DNA of 64,000 bases from positions 1 to 64,000 of the forward strand of contig NZ_CP015698.1 of NCBI RefSeq assembly GCF_002163715.1, in the 5' to 3' direction. Shown in pieces: positions 21,727 through 31,747 of the stretch. Position 1 is the stretch's first letter. Every line of letters starts with the position of its first letter. The notes below the pieces were generated by a model. It did no database searches and had not been told where the DNA came from. It saw only the letters and a program-made list of their open reading frames with translations. The stretch is from Curvibacter sp. AEP1-3. GTDB lineage: Bacteria; Pseudomonadota; Gammaproteobacteria; Burkholderiales; Burkholderiaceae_C. Both the position numbers and the translations under genes were made by a program.

Positions 21727-22482
21727 TCATGGTTCCTCAGGCTCGGCGAGTGTTTTCCAACTACCGTTTACCAGTAGTTCGTGAGGGCGAAACCGTGCCT
21801 TGTAATCCATTTTCGGGCTCTCAGTGATCCAATAGCCGAGGTAAACATATTGCAAGCCCAATTGCCGCGCCTGCTCAATTTGCCAGAGCACGTTGAAGGT
21901 GCCGTAGCTGGTTTGGGCTTCCGGGGCGAAAAAAGTGTAAACAGCCGAGATACCGTTGTCTAGAACATCGAGTATGGAGACCATCTTGAGTTCGCCGACC
22001 GCGTCAGGAGTAGCAGGTGCTTTCCGGAATTCAACCAAGCGGGAGTTCACCCTGCTGTGGAGCAAGAACTGCACGTATTGGTCGATACTGTCCTCGTCCA
22101 TGCCTCCGCCTGCATGCCGGGTCACCTGGTATTTCAGATAGAGGTCGTAATGCTCTCGTGAGAATCCCAGATTCAACACGCGAACCTGCAAGTCAGCGTG
22201 CTGCTTCCAAGCACGACGTTGGCTTTTGTCTGGCTTGAATTCGTTCACGGAAATCCGCAGGGGCGTGCAGGCTTGGCAGCCATCGCAATAAGGGCGGTAA
22301 GTGAACATGCCACTACGACGGAAGCCCTTCGCAACCAAGCTCGAATAAGTTGCCGTGTCGATGATGTGACTGGGAGTAGCCACTTGGGATCGTGCCTGAC
22401 GATCGGGCAGATAGCTGCAGTCGTAAGGCGCTGTAGCGTAAAACTGCAGCGTCTGGAGAGGAAGGTCGGTCAGATCCGTCAT
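21727..22482 (-). CDS. bpt: Aspartate/glutamate leucyltransferase
   Basis: Attaches Leu to N-terminal Asp or Glu of proteins, marking them for ClpAP through the bacterial N-degron pathway. It has 251 residues from the ATG at 22482. The N terminus has [19 protein letters not shown] and the Cys-rich [18 protein letters not shown]; the core has [13 protein letters not shown] and the end has [18 protein letters not shown]. The ATG overlaps the aat stop as ATGA, so the two transferases are translationally coupled. Confidence 0.94.
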   Translation of the reverse strand: MTDLTDLPLQTLQFYATAPYDCSYLPDRQARSQVATPSHIIDTATYSSLVAKGFRRSGMFTYRPYCDGCQACTPLRISVNEFKPDKSQRRAWKQHADLQVRVLNLGFSREHYDLYLKYQVTRHAGGGMDEDSIDQYVQFLLHSRVNSRLVEFRKAPATPDAVGELKMVSILDVLDNGISAVYTFFAPEAQTSYGTFNVLWQIEQARQLGLQYVYLGYWITESPKMDYKARFRPHELLVNGSWKTLAEPEEP

Positions 22483-23243
22483 GTGGGGTTTGCGCAGGCT
22501 GACAACAGCTGATCCCAGTATAGGGGCTGAAACTTCCATTCGATTCCGGGTTGGGCCGTTGCATCCGATAAGTAGTTCGAGAAAATGCTCCGGTCAACCG
22601 GCCGCGCTCCCAGGAATGCCAAATGATCTGTCACCTGCTGGCAGTCGATCCAATCAACACCTTGAGCCATCGACATGCTCACCAATGCTGTCAGTGCGAT
22701 CTTGGATGCATCTGTCTGTCGCGCAAACATAGACTCTCCGAAAACCGCACGACCTATGGAAACGCAATACAGCCCTCCCATCAAGACACCGTCCTGCCAT
22801 GTCTCCACACTGTGAGCGTGCCCGCGTTTGTGCAGCTCCAAATAGGCAGCTTTTATCTCTGGAACGATCCAAGTCCCGCTTTGACCGGCTCGCTCGCTGC
22901 CAGAGCACGCATCGATGACCGCTCCAAAGTCGTGATCCACCCGGATCTCCGCGCCTGGCGTGTTACGGAATTTTTTGATGACTTTCCGCAGCGACCGGTG
23001 CAGCCGGAACTCGTGGGTGTGAAGAGTCATGCGTGGATTGGTGCTCCACCATAAAGTCGGTTGTCCATCGCTGAACCACGGAAAGATTCCGTGTCCATAC
23101 GCATCCAACAAGGTAGCCGCGTCCAGTGCGCCACCAGCAGCCAATAGCCCGGGCGCGGGCGTATCGTCCCCCCACGCCTCGAATATGGAGGGAAACGGAT
23201 CAGCCGGCTGCAGCCATGGCAGGGGAGGGGCGGAAACAGACAT
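22479..23243 (-). CDS. aat: Leucyl/phenylalanyl-tRNA-protein transferase
   Basis: Transfers Leu or Phe from tRNA to N-terminal Lys or Arg, making primary N-degrons for ClpS/ClpAP. At 254 residues it shows [25 protein letters not shown], cited as [20 protein letters not shown], then [38 protein letters not shown] and [20 protein letters not shown] [11 protein letters not shown]. It is upstream of bpt with a 4-bp overlap, so both routes to N-terminal leucine tagging are made from one message. Confidence 0.95.
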   Translation of the reverse strand: MSVSAPPLPWLQPADPFPSIFEAWGDDTPAPGLLAAGGALDAATLLDAYGHGIFPWFSDGQPTLWWSTNPRMTLHTHEFRLHRSLRKVIKKFRNTPGAEIRVDHDFGAVIDACSGSERAGQSGTWIVPEIKAAYLELHKRGHAHSVETWQDGVLMGGLYCVSIGRAVFGESMFARQTDASKIALTALVSMSMAQGVDWIDCQQVTDHLAFLGARPVDRSIFSNYLSDATAQPGIEWKFQPLYWDQLLSACANPT

Positions 23244-23311
23244 CAGGTGGTTTGCAAAAAATCAGCGTGGTGGCTAAAATAGCCCTCGAATCAGGTTAGA
23301 ATACCAGCTGT

Positions 23312-23388
23312 CGGGGTGTAGCGCAGCCTGGTAGCGCATCTGCTTTGGGAGCAGAGGGTCGCGAGTTCGAATCCCGCCGCCCCGACCA
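23312..23388 (+). tRNA. tRNA-Pro (anticodon TGG)
   Basis: A 77-nt cloverleaf with acceptor CGGGGTG pairing with CGCCCCG, D-arm GCGC...GCGC, anticodon stem TCTGC/GCAGA around loop TTTGGGA, and T-loop GTTCGAATC. The CCA end is encoded. It reads CCN proline codons, CCA in particular. Confidence 0.97.
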
Positions 23389-23442
23389 TTCTTTCAAAAT
23401 CAAAGGCCCTGAAGTTTTACTGCTTTGGGGCCTTTGTTCTTT

Positions 23443-23519
23443 GTGCCCGTAGCTCAGTTGGATAGAGCAACAGCCTTCTAAGCTGTGGGTCGGGGGTTCG
23501 ATCCCCTCCGGGCACGCCA
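23443..23519 (+). tRNA. tRNA-Arg (anticodon TCT)
   Basis: A 77-nt cloverleaf with acceptor GTGCCCG / CGGGCAC, D-arm GCTC...GAGC, anticodon stem ACAGC/GCTGT around loop CTTCTAA, T-loop GTTCGATCC and an encoded CCA end. It reads AGA arginine codons, which are rare in high-GC genomes. It follows tRNA-Pro by 54 bp. Confidence 0.97.
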
Positions 23520-23528
23520 CGGTGCGGG

Positions 23529-24350
23529 TTAACTATGCAGCGGTAGCGCTACAGCATCCAAATCTAGCCACCGCAGCGCTGCTGATGCCAGCGCAGACGG
23601 CTCGCCTGAACTGTAGAACGCGACGTCAGCTGTTTTTCCCGGCTCCTCATCGTGGAGCTGGTTTGCAGCCACCAACAATCGTCGCGTCTGCTTTGCCACT
23701 GGCGCCCCTCCCTCCAGGTAAGCGACTGCCTCACCAGTACTCGCGCGCAAGGAACTCTCTGCGAAGGGGTAATGGGTACACCCAAGTACCAAGGTGTCGA
23801 TTTCTCCCGCATTTGAGCCAAAAGGGCCCATGGCGCCCGCATATTGTGCGCAAGCAGCTCCTATTTTGATAGCGTCTAAGGCTTCGATGGCAGGTACTAG
23901 GCCGGAGCAGGGCTGAAGAACAAAGGTGGCCTGGTTCTCCAGCGATGTAAGCAGCCGCTTGAACTTTTCACTATTGAGCGTGCTGCGCGTCGCCATCACG
24001 CCGATGACCTTGGTTTTGCTCTGTACCACTGCCGGCTTCAAAGCCGGCTCAATGCCGATGATGGGGAGCTCTGGGTGGGCCTCCCTCAGGACGTGAATGG
24101 CCGCTGCGGTTGCCGTATTGCACGCCACAACCAGTGCCTTGACCTGGTGGCGGTCTCTGAACCAGCGAACAATGGTGTGGGATCGCTCAATCAGGTAGTC
24201 GTCATCGCGCTCCCCGTAGGGCGCGTGGCCGCTGTCGGCCACATAAACAAACTTTTCATGGGGCAGCTCGGCCCGGAGCGCCCGCAGGACGCTCAGGCCA
24301 CCCACCCCACTGTCAAACACCCCGATGGGGCAGATGCTGAGCTTGGACAA
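23529..24350 (-). CDS. murI: Glutamate racemase
   Basis: Makes D-glutamate for peptidoglycan. At 273 residues it has [13 protein letters not shown] and [13 protein letters not shown] at the N terminus and the two catalytic cysteines C77 (VVACNTATA) and C191 (LGCTHYPF). A 26-nt dispersed element (23848-23873) is translated as AIKIGAACA at about residues 160-168, between the two catalytic halves. It lies 4 bp after the fumarase stop on the same strand, so it is likely translated from one message with fumarase. Confidence 0.95.
   Translation of the reverse strand: MSKLSICPIGVFDSGVGGLSVLRALRAELPHEKFVYVADSGHAPYGERDDDYLIERSHTIVRWFRDRHQVKALVVACNTATAAAIHVLREAHPELPIIGIEPALKPAVVQSKTKVIGVMATRSTLNSEKFKRLLTSLENQATFVLQPCSGLVPAIEALDAIKIGAACAQYAGAMGPFGSNAGEIDTLVLGCTHYPFAESSLRASTGEAVAYLEGGAPVAKQTRRLLVAANQLHDEEPGKTADVAFYSSGEPSALASAALRWLDLDAVALPLHS
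23848..23873 (+). repeat. 26-nt dispersed element, copy 5 (inside murI)
   Basis: Begins GCGCAAGCAGCTCCTA and ends GATAGC. It is identical to the copy at 32503 outside a few central A/T positions, although the two lie in unrelated genes and opposite reading directions. Confidence 0.7.
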
Positions 24351-24354
24351 AGGC

Positions 24355-25908
24355 TTAGCGCGAAGTCACAGGGATGTTTTTGAATTCGCCCGTCGCAATT
24401 TTCTTTTGCCATTCCGCGGGGCCGGTGATGTGCGCGCTGGTGCCACCTGAGTCCACCGCCACAGTGACGGGCATGTCGACCACGTCGAACTCGTAAATGG
24501 CTTCCATGCCCAGGTCTTCAAAGCCCACCACCTTGGCGTGCTTGATGGCTTTGGAGACGAGGTAGGCGGCGCCACCCACGGCCATGAGGTAAGCGCTCTG
24601 GTGCTTCTTGATGGATTCAATAGCGACCGGTCCACGCTCGGCTTTGCCCACCATGGCGATCAGGCCGGTTTGCGCCAGCATCATTTCGGTAAAGCCGTCC
24701 ATGCGGGTGGCCGTGGTAGGGCCGGCGGGGCCCACCGCTTCGCCTGCCACGGGGTCTACCGGACCCACGTAATAGATGACACGGTTGGTGAAGTCCACAG
24801 GCAGCTTTTCGCCTTTGGCCAGCATGCCTTGTATGCGCTTGTGTGCGGCGTCGCGGCCCGTCAGCATCTTGCCGTTCAGAAGCAATGTCTGGCCGGGTTT
24901 CCAGCTGGCCACTTCAGCGGGTGTCAGGGTGTTCAAATCCACGCGCTTGCTCTTCTGGGTGTCGGGTGTCCAGTTGACGTTGGGCCACAGATCCAAGCTT
25001 GGCGGGTCGATGTAGACGGGGCCGGAACCATCCAACACAAAATGGGCGTGGCGGGTAGCCGCGCAGTTGGGGATCATGGCCACCGGCTTGCTGGCGGCGT
25101 GGGTGGGGTACATCTTGATTTTCACATCCAGCACGGTGGTCAGGCCGCCCAGGCCTTGAGCGCCTATGCCCAGGGCATTGACCTTCTCGTACAACTCAAG
25201 GCGCATTTCCTCCACCTTGTCCAGTGCTTCGCCGCGGGACGACTTGGCCTGCAACTCGTACATGTCCAGGTCATCCATCAGGCTTTCTTTGGCCATGAGC
25301 ACCGCCTTCTCCGCGGTGCCACCGATACCGATTCCCAGCATGCCGGGTGGGCACCAGCCTGCGCCCATGGTGGGCACAGTTTTCAGCACCCAGTCGATAA
25401 CGCTGTCGCCGGGGTTGAGCATGATCATCTTGCTCTTGTTCTCGGAGCCACCGCCCTTGGCGGCTACGGTCACTTCGACGGTATTGCCCGGGACGATCTC
25501 GGTAAAGATCACAGCAGGTGTGTTGTCCTTGGTGTTCTTGCGCAGGAATTCTGGGTCCGCCACCACCGAGGCGCGCAGGGTGTTGTCAGGATGGTTGTAG
25601 CCCCGACGAACGCCTTCGTTGATGGCGTCGTCCAGGCTGCCGGTAAAGCCTTCCCAGCGCACGTCCATACCGACCTTGAGGAACACGTTCACGATCCCGG
25701 TGTCCTGACAGATGGGGCGATGTCCGGTGGCGCTCATCTTGCTGTTGGTCAGGATCTGGGCGATGGCATCTTTCGCGGCTGCGCTCTGCTCGCGCTCATA
25801 GGCGCGGGCCAGATGGGCAATGTAGTCGGCGGGGTGGTAATAGCTTATGTACTGCAGCGCGGCGGACACGGATTCGATCAGGTCAGCCTGGCGGATAAAG
25901 GTGGTCAT
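24355..25908 (-). CDS. Fumarate hydratase, class I (iron-sulfur)
   Basis: TCA-cycle enzyme that interconverts fumarate and malate using a 4Fe-4S cluster. The single 517-residue chain joins the alpha part (CQDTGIVNVFLKVG; GMLGIGIGGTAEKAV; MIPNCAATRHAHF) to the beta part (LLNGKMLTGRDAAHKRI; GPTTATRMDG; GGTSAHITGP), like E. coli FumA/FumB. Conserved cysteines of the cluster are visible in ICQDTG, NCAATR and WCPPGMLG. It is oxygen-sensitive by family knowledge. It is divergent from acs. Confidence 0.94.
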   Translation of the reverse strand: MTTFIRQADLIESVSAALQYISYYHPADYIAHLARAYEREQSAAAKDAIAQILTNSKMSATGHRPICQDTGIVNVFLKVGMDVRWEGFTGSLDDAINEGVRRGYNHPDNTLRASVVADPEFLRKNTKDNTPAVIFTEIVPGNTVEVTVAAKGGGSENKSKMIMLNPGDSVIDWVLKTVPTMGAGWCPPGMLGIGIGGTAEKAVLMAKESLMDDLDMYELQAKSSRGEALDKVEEMRLELYEKVNALGIGAQGLGGLTTVLDVKIKMYPTHAASKPVAMIPNCAATRHAHFVLDGSGPVYIDPPSLDLWPNVNWTPDTQKSKRVDLNTLTPAEVASWKPGQTLLLNGKMLTGRDAAHKRIQGMLAKGEKLPVDFTNRVIYYVGPVDPVAGEAVGPAGPTTATRMDGFTEMMLAQTGLIAMVGKAERGPVAIESIKKHQSAYLMAVGGAAYLVSKAIKHAKVVGFEDLGMEAIYEFDVVDMPVTVAVDSGGTSAHITGPAEWQKKIATGEFKNIPVTSR

Positions 25909-26077
25909 GGTCTGTCTCTTTGGAGAAGTGGAAAGCGGAGAAACGCGAACCTCTTGAGTTTAGCGAATGACTCTCTCGCCATCCTGACGGCCGGGCTTGA
26001 CCTGCGTCAGTCAGTGATTTGTAAGTGCATGGGATAACCATTCGCGCAGTTTTTAATAATTCCGAGGAGACAAACCC

Positions 26078-28072
26078 GTGAGCGCTTCCACCTCTGCCAT
26101 TGAGTCCGTCCTGGTTGAAAACCGGGTCTTCCCGCCCAGCGAAGCCACCGTCAAAGCGGCCCGCATTTCGGGCATGGAGGGCTACAACGCCCTGTGTGCG
26201 GAGGCTGAGAAAGATTTTGAAGGTTTCTGGTCTCGACTGGCCAAAGCCAATGTGGTTTGGAACAAGCCATTCACACGCACACTCGACGAATCCAATGCAC
26301 CTTTCTACAAGTGGTTTGACGATGGCGAGCTGAACGCCTCCGCCAACTGTCTGGACAAGCACATCGGCACGCCTACAGAAAACAAAGTGGCCGTGATCTT
26401 CGAAGCCGATGACGGCAAAGTCACCAAGACCACCTACAAAGAGCTGCTTGCCCGAGTCAGTCAATTTGCCAACGCCTTGAAGGCCGATGGCATCAAGAAA
26501 GGCGACCGCGTACTGGTCTACATGCCCATGACGCTGGAGGGCGTGATCGCCATGCAAGCCTGCGCCCGTATCGGCGCCACCCACAGTGTGGTGTTCGGCG
26601 GCTTCTCTGCGAAAGCATTGCAGGAGCGCATCATTGACGCAGGCGCGGTGGCTGTCATCACCAGCAACTACCAGATGCGCGGCGGCAAAGAGTTGCCTCT
26701 GAAATCCATTGTGGACGAGGGCATTGCCATGGGTGGCTGCGAGTCCATCAAGACGGTGTATGTGTACCAGCGCACCCAGACCGCATGCAACATGGTGGCA
26801 GGGCGCGACAAGACCTTTGATGAAGCACTGGCCGGCCAGAGCACTGACTGCGCCCCCGTGCCTGTAGGCGCTGAGCACCCCTTGTTCATCCTTTACACAT
26901 CGGGTTCAACCGGCAAGCCCAAGGGTGTGCAGCACTCCACCGGCGGCTACCTGCTGTGGGCCAAGCTCACCATGGACTGGACGTTTGACCTGAAGCCGGA
27001 AGATGTGTTCTGGTGCACGGCCGATATCGGCTGGATTACTGGCCACACCTACGTGGCCTACGGCCCCTTGGCCGCTGGCGCCACCCAGATCATTTTTGAA
27101 GGCGTGCCAACTTTCCCGAACGCGGGTCGCTTCTGGCAAATGATTGAGCGCCACAAGTGCACCATCTTCTACACAGCGCCCACGGCAATCCGTTCGTTGA
27201 TCAAGGCTGCAGAGGCTGATGCCGCTGTGCATCCGGATCGTTCTGACCTGTCGTCCTTGCGCATTCTGGGATCAGTGGGTGAGCCCATCAACCCCGAAGC
27301 CTGGATGTGGTACTACAAGAACGTGGGTCACGAAAAGTGCCCGATTGTGGATACCTTCTGGCAAACCGAAACCGGCGGCCACATGATGAGCCCCATGCCA
27401 GGTGCCACACCTTTGGTGCCCGGTAGTTGCACTTTGCCATTGCCCGGCATCATGGCTGCCATCGTGGATGAAAGCGGCAACGAAATGCCCAATGGATCCG
27501 GTGGCATTCTGGTGGTGAAGCGCCCATGGCCCTCGATGATCCGTACGATCTGGAACGATCCTGAGCGCTTCAAAAAGAGCTACTTCCCTGACGAGCTCAA
27601 AGGCTATTACCTGGCCGGCGACGGCGCAGTGCGTAGCGCGGACCGCGGGTACTTCCGTATTACGGGTCGTATCGACGACGTTCTCAACGTGTCCGGTCAC
27701 CGTATGGGTACCATGGAAATTGAGTCTGCGTTGGTTGCCAAATCCGATCTGGTTGCCGAGGCCGCGGTGGTGGGCCGTCCTGATGACCTGACGGGTGAGG
27801 CCATTTGTGCCTTCGTGGTGCTCAAGCGCTCCCGTCCTGAAGGCGACGAGGCCAAGGCAATTGCCAAAGAGTTGCGTGATTGGGTCGCCAAGGAAATCGG
27901 CCCGATTGCCAAGCCCAAGGACATCCGCTTCGGCGAGAACTTGCCTAAAACCCGTTCCGGCAAGATCATGCGCCGATTGCTGCGTTCGCTGGCCAAGGGC
28001 GAGTCCATCACGCAGGACACCAGCACGCTGGAAAACCCGGCGATTCTGGATCAGTTGGGTCAAGCCTACTGA
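26078..28072 (+). CDS. acs: Acetyl-CoA synthetase (AMP-forming)
   Basis: Activates acetate to acetyl-CoA through acetyl-AMP. The 664-residue protein starts at a GTG preceded by GAGGAGA. Motifs are the P-loop-like [16 protein letters not shown], the core [31 protein letters not shown] and the C-terminal [13 protein letters not shown] hinge. The [14 protein letters not shown] end holds the lysine that is acetylated for control in other bacteria. Two hairpins follow the gene. It is divergent from fumarase and would feed the TCA cycle. Confidence 0.96.
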   Translation: MSASTSAIESVLVENRVFPPSEATVKAARISGMEGYNALCAEAEKDFEGFWSRLAKANVVWNKPFTRTLDESNAPFYKWFDDGELNASANCLDKHIGTPTENKVAVIFEADDGKVTKTTYKELLARVSQFANALKADGIKKGDRVLVYMPMTLEGVIAMQACARIGATHSVVFGGFSAKALQERIIDAGAVAVITSNYQMRGGKELPLKSIVDEGIAMGGCESIKTVYVYQRTQTACNMVAGRDKTFDEALAGQSTDCAPVPVGAEHPLFILYTSGSTGKPKGVQHSTGGYLLWAKLTMDWTFDLKPEDVFWCTADIGWITGHTYVAYGPLAAGATQIIFEGVPTFPNAGRFWQMIERHKCTIFYTAPTAIRSLIKAAEADAAVHPDRSDLSSLRILGSVGEPINPEAWMWYYKNVGHEKCPIVDTFWQTETGGHMMSPMPGATPLVPGSCTLPLPGIMAAIVDESGNEMPNGSGGILVVKRPWPSMIRTIWNDPERFKKSYFPDELKGYYLAGDGAVRSADRGYFRITGRIDDVLNVSGHRMGTMEIESALVAKSDLVAEAAVVGRPDDLTGEAICAFVVLKRSRPEGDEAKAIAKELRDWVAKEIGPIAKPKDIRFGENLPKTRSGKIMRRLLRSLAKGESITQDTSTLENPAILDQLGQAY

Positions 28073-28084
28073 TGCCTCCTTGCG

Positions 28085-28110
28085 AACGGGCAACTTTCAA
28101 GTTGCCCGTT
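28085..28110. repeat. Perfect 26-bp palindrome after acs
   Basis: AACGGGCAACTT and AAGTTGCCCGTT form a 12-bp stem with a two-base TC centre, 12 bases after the acs stop. It has no U-run of its own, but the true terminator lies 10 bases further on. It may protect the acs mRNA 3' end or be a tandem terminator. Confidence 0.6.
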
Positions 28111-28120
28111 GCCGGGCACA

Positions 28121-28152
28121 AAAAAAAGCCGCTGGTGACAGCGGCTTTTTTT
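28121..28152. terminator. Bidirectional terminator between acs and cytochrome c gene
   Basis: Stem AAAAAAAGCCGCTG (28121-28134) and CAGCGGCTTTTTTT (28139-28152) with a GTGA loop. It gives a U-run on both strands and serves acs and the convergent cytochrome gene. Confidence 0.9.
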
Positions 28153-28169
28153 CCTTAGTGCTTGAGTGA

Positions 28170-28481
28170 TCAGTTCAGGGATAGCACCCAAGCAGCCAGT
28201 TTCTTGGCTTCGGCTTCATTCACCTGGGCGTTGGCAGGCATGTAAGCGGTGCCCCATACGCCGCTGCCACCTTTCATGATTTTGGTGGCCAAGCGGTCAG
28301 CGGCAGCTTTGTCGCCCTTGTATTTGCCGGCCACTTCTTTGAATGATGGGCCCAAGACCTTCTTGTCCACCATGTGGCAAGTCATACAGTTTTTGGCTGT
28401 GGCCAAGGCTTGGTCTGCCCACGCTGCAGGCGCCATTGCCATCAGGGTTACTGTCACACTGCGCAAGAAAAATTGTTTCAT
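28170..28481 (-). CDS. Small periplasmic class I cytochrome c
   Basis: Electron carrier with one covalent haem, probably c551/c5-like. The ATG at 28481 gives 103 residues: a signal peptide (about 1-22, cut after AWA) and a mature domain of about 80 residues. The haem motif is CMTCH and the likely axial Met is in the AYMPANA segment. The frame is open upstream, but that part has no family likeness and no signal peptide. It is convergent with acs. It could donate electrons to an oxidase such as the cbb3 enzyme encoded further along (inference). Confidence 0.9.
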   Translation of the reverse strand: MKQFFLRSVTVTLMAMAPAAWADQALATAKNCMTCHMVDKKVLGPSFKEVAGKYKGDKAAADRLATKIMKGGSGVWGTAYMPANAQVNEAEAKKLAAWVLSLN

Positions 28482-28581
28482 CACGAGCCTCTCGGGTTTG
28501 GATACCATCTCCACAACGGGATTGTAGTAACGCACGTTGACCCCCCAGCAGAAACAGGGGCAACGCATTGGAGCAACGACG

Positions 28582-28827
28582 ATGTACTTTTTGGGTTTGG
28601 GTTTGATTCTTCTGGTGATGAAATACATGCTCATCGAACCGGTGGCCAACTGGGCATGGTGGCAAGTATTGATTCCTTTTGCATTGGCAATTGCCTGGTG
28701 GGCATGGGCGGACAGCTCGGGTTACACCAAGCGTAAGGCCATGGACAAAGAAAATGCGCGCAAACAGGCCCGCATTGACCGCCAGCGGGAAGCCATGGGC
28801 CTTCAAGGGTCTAAAAAACGCCGATGA
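28582..28827 (+). CDS. Small Trp-rich membrane protein (TIGR04438-like)
   Basis: An 81-residue protein with two hydrophobic segments (FLGLGLILLVMKYML and WWQVLIPFALAIAWWAWA), several Trp, and a strongly basic tail (KENARKQARIDRQREAMG... KKRR). It resembles the Trp-rich TIGR04438 family of betaproteobacteria, of unknown role. The ATG at 28582 follows GGAG by 8 bases; an in-frame start at 28537 is possible but less good. It lies 62 bp upstream of ilvD. Confidence 0.8.
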   Translation: MYFLGLGLILLVMKYMLIEPVANWAWWQVLIPFALAIAWWAWADSSGYTKRKAMDKENARKQARIDRQREAMGLQGSKKRR

Positions 28828-28889
28828 CAGGGGCTGGGGGATAATTACCCCCGCTTTCTCACCGTTCAACCGAATCTCAATTAATCACC

Positions 28890-30746
28890 ATGCCAGCTTA
28901 CCGTTCCAAGACATCCACTGCCGGCCGCAATATGGCGGGCGCTCGCTCTTTGTGGCGCGCCACCGGTATGAAGGATGCCGACTTCAGCAAACCCATCATT
29001 GCCGTGGTGAACTCCTTCACCCAGTTCGTGCCTGGTCACGTACACCTGAAGGACTTGGGCCAGTTGGTGGCGCGTGAGATTGAGGCTGCGGGCGGTGTGG
29101 CCAAAGAATTCAACACTATTGCCGTGGATGATGGCATTGCCATGGGCCACGACGGTATGTTGTATTCGCTGCCCAGCCGCGACGTGATTGCCGACTCGGT
29201 GGAGTACATGGTCAACGCGCATTGCGCCGATGCCATGGTGTGCATCTCCAACTGCGACAAGATCACCCCCGGCATGTTGATGGCCGCCATGCGACTGAAT
29301 ATTCCTGTGGTGTTTGTGTCCGGCGGCCCGATGGAGGCTGGCAAGGTGAAGCTGCTGAACCCTACGACCCAGAAAATCGAGTTCAGAAAGCTCGACTTGG
29401 TTGACGCCATGGTGATGGCGGCTGACGACAAGGTCAGTGATGCCGACGTAGCTGAAGTGGAACGCTCTGCCTGCCCGACCTGCGGTTCCTGCTCCGGCAT
29501 GTTCACCGCCAACTCCATGAACTGCCTGACGGAAGCGCTGGGTTTGTCTTTGCCCGGCAACGGCACTGTGGTGGCCACGCATGCTGACCGCGAGCAACTG
29601 TTCAAGCGTGCCGGTCACCTGGTGGTGGAGTTGTGCAAGCGCTACTACGAAGAGGAAGACAGCAGCATCCTGCCGCGCTCCATGGGTTTCAAGGCGTTTG
29701 AGAATGCGATCGCGCTGGACATTGCCATGGGTGGCTCCACCAACACCATCCTGCACATCCTTGCCATTGCGCAGGAAGCGGAAATCGACTTCACCATGGC
29801 CGACATTGACCGCATGTCCAAAATCGTGCCGCAGCTGTGCAAGGTAGCCCCTAACACCAACAAATACCACATCGAAGACGTGCACCGCGCTGGCGGCATC
29901 ATGGGCATTCTGGGTGAGCTGGACCGCGCAGGCCGCTTGCACACTGACGTGCCCACCGTACACAGCAAGACCATGAAGGACGCGCTCGATCTGTGGGATA
30001 TTGCACGTAACCCATCGGACACGGTCAAGACCTTTTACATGGCCGGCCCCGGTGGTATTCCCACCCAGGTCGCGTTCAGCCAGGCGGCCCGTTGGCCCAG
30101 CCTGGACACCGACCGCGCAGAAGGCTGCATCCGTTCGTTCGAACATGCTTTCAGCAAAGAAGGCGGCTTGGCGGTACTGGTCGGCAACATCGCCCTGAAC
30201 GGCTGTGTCGTCAAAACCGCCGGTGTGGATGACAGCCTCTTGGTGTTCGAAGGTCCTGCCCATGTGGTGGAGTCGCAAGACGAAGCCGTGGCCAACATCC
30301 TGGCCGACAAGGTCGTGGCAGGTGACGTGGTTATCGTGCGTTATGAAGGCCCCAAGGGCGGCCCCGGCATGCAAGAAATGCTGTATCCCACCAGCTATAT
30401 CAAGTCCAAGGGTTTGGGCAAGGCCTGCGCCCTGTTGACCGATGGCCGTTTCTCGGGTGGTACCTCAGGGTTGTCAATCGGTCATGCTTCGCCTGAAGCC
30501 GCTGCCGGTGGCGCGATTGGCTTGGTTCGCAATGGCGACCGCATCCGCATCGACATCCCCAATCGTTCCATCAATGTGTTGGTCTCTGATGAAGAGCTGG
30601 CAGCGCGCCGTGTAGAGCAGGACAAAGTCGGCTGGAAGCCTGCCCAGCCCCGCCCACGCAAGGTGACTGCTGCCCTCAAGGCCTACGCCAAGCTGGTCAT
30701 GTCTGCCGACAAGGGCGCTGTGCGCGACCTGTCCTTGCTCGACTAA
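28890..30746 (+). CDS. ilvD: Dihydroxy-acid dehydratase
   Basis: Third common step of valine and isoleucine synthesis; an iron-sulfur dehydratase. The 618 residues match long-form IlvD. Cluster cysteines are visible in [10 protein letters not shown] and [24 protein letters not shown] (cited as [17 protein letters not shown]). The C-terminal region has [40 protein letters not shown] (cited as [20 protein letters not shown]) and the end EELAARR. It is apart from the ilvI-H-C unit, 13 kb upstream in the window. A hairpin of GCCCGG/CCGGGC arms follows at about 30754-30780. Confidence 0.96.
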   Translation: MPAYRSKTSTAGRNMAGARSLWRATGMKDADFSKPIIAVVNSFTQFVPGHVHLKDLGQLVAREIEAAGGVAKEFNTIAVDDGIAMGHDGMLYSLPSRDVIADSVEYMVNAHCADAMVCISNCDKITPGMLMAAMRLNIPVVFVSGGPMEAGKVKLLNPTTQKIEFRKLDLVDAMVMAADDKVSDADVAEVERSACPTCGSCSGMFTANSMNCLTEALGLSLPGNGTVVATHADREQLFKRAGHLVVELCKRYYEEEDSSILPRSMGFKAFENAIALDIAMGGSTNTILHILAIAQEAEIDFTMADIDRMSKIVPQLCKVAPNTNKYHIEDVHRAGGIMGILGELDRAGRLHTDVPTVHSKTMKDALDLWDIARNPSDTVKTFYMAGPGGIPTQVAFSQAARWPSLDTDRAEGCIRSFEHAFSKEGGLAVLVGNIALNGCVVKTAGVDDSLLVFEGPAHVVESQDEAVANILADKVVAGDVVIVRYEGPKGGPGMQEMLYPTSYIKSKGLGKACALLTDGRFSGGTSGLSIGHASPEAAAGGAIGLVRNGDRIRIDIPNRSINVLVSDEELAARRVEQDKVGWKPAQPRPRKVTAALKAYAKLVMSADKGAVRDLSLLD

Positions 30747-30794
30747 ACCTACCCGCCCGGGGCCCTCACAGGCTCCGGGCGCATTTGTTTCCCC

Positions 30795-31607
30795 ATGCTG
30801 ATCCATCCCCAAATTGACCCGGTTGCATTGCAGCTCGGGCCGGTCGCTGTGCACTGGTACGGGCTGACCTACCTCGTGGCCTTCGGGCTTTTTTTGTTTC
30901 TGGGGTCCCGCAGATTGCGGCACGCGCCGTTCGCGGCAGTGCAGGGCAGTGGAGCCTGGTCGTTCAAGGATGTGGAAGACATCCTGTTCCTGGGCGTATT
31001 GGGCGTAGTGCTCGGCGGGCGCATCGGGTACTGCCTGTTTTACAAGCCCGCGTATTACGCCGCCCATCCCCTGGAGGTGTTGTTCGTCTGGCAGGGCGGC
31101 ATGAGTTTTCATGGCGGCATGCTGGGTGTGATTGCGTCCATGGTCTGGTTTGCGGTGTCCCGTAACAAGCCCTTCTGGCAGGTGGCGGACTTTGTTGCGC
31201 CTTGCGTGCCTACCGGCCTGGCATCCGGCCGGGTGGGTAACTTCATTAACGGTGAGCTGTGGGGCCGGGTCGCCGATCCGTCCTTGCCGTGGGCCATGCT
31301 GTTCCGTGATGGTGGCCCGTTGCCGCGGCACCCCTCACAGATTTACCAGTTCTTGCTCGAAGGGATGCTGCTTTTTGTGCTGCTATGGTGGTACGCCAGC
31401 AAACCGCGCAAGCAGGGGCAGGTGGCTTCGGCCTTTTTGTTCGGCTATGGCGTGTTCCGATTCATTGCCGAGTTCTTCCGGGAGCCGGATGCGCATCTCT
31501 TGTGGCTGCAGCAGCAAACCGGCATGAGCATGGGCCAATGGTTGTGCGTGCCCATGATTGCGGGCGGCGCAGCCTTGTGGGCATGGGCAGCTCGCAGATC
31601 CCACTGA
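30795..31607 (+). CDS. lgt: Prolipoprotein diacylglyceryl transferase
   Basis: Inner-membrane enzyme that adds a diacylglyceryl group from phosphatidylglycerol to the lipobox cysteine of prolipoproteins. The 270 residues have about seven membrane segments. The conserved [27 protein letters not shown] and the signature [14 protein letters not shown] with the following RHPSQIYQ are present. The ATG at 30795 has no strong ribosome site. It lies 48 bp after ilvD, possibly on the same transcript. Confidence 0.95.
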   Translation: MLIHPQIDPVALQLGPVAVHWYGLTYLVAFGLFLFLGSRRLRHAPFAAVQGSGAWSFKDVEDILFLGVLGVVLGGRIGYCLFYKPAYYAAHPLEVLFVWQGGMSFHGGMLGVIASMVWFAVSRNKPFWQVADFVAPCVPTGLASGRVGNFINGELWGRVADPSLPWAMLFRDGGPLPRHPSQIYQFLLEGMLLFVLLWWYASKPRKQGQVASAFLFGYGVFRFIAEFFREPDAHLLWLQQQTGMSMGQWLCVPMIAGGAALWAWAARRSH

Positions 31608-31683
31608 TATCCAAGACAAACCGGGTCGCGCCCCGAGGGTAAATACGGGGCTCAAAAGAACGGCATCTCTTTACCATTGCTTG

Positions 31684-31712
31684 TAATTACACGTAATTAT
31701 GAAAAATTACGT
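31684..31712. promoter_or_regulatory. Palindromic operator for the malonate operon
   Basis: Two overlapping inverted repeats lie 36-64 bases upstream of the GntR gene start. One is TAATTAC-AC-GTAATTA (31684-31699). The other is ACGTAATT-N6-AATTACGT (31691-31712). This is the expected form of a GntR-family operator and suggests autoregulation. Confidence 0.7.
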
Positions 31713-31747
31713 AGCACTTATCAGCCTTGTGGAGCCCGACCCAACCC

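Noticed and set aside
23312..23519. Integrated element next to the tRNA genes
   Set aside because: No integrase, no repeated tRNA 3' end and ordinary housekeeping genes on both sides.
24538..26037. 499-residue plus-strand frame opposite fumarase
   Set aside because: Antisense shadow; Gly/His-rich and no family likeness.
28881..30374. 497-residue minus-strand frame opposite ilvD
   Set aside because: Antisense shadow of ilvD with no recognisable motif.
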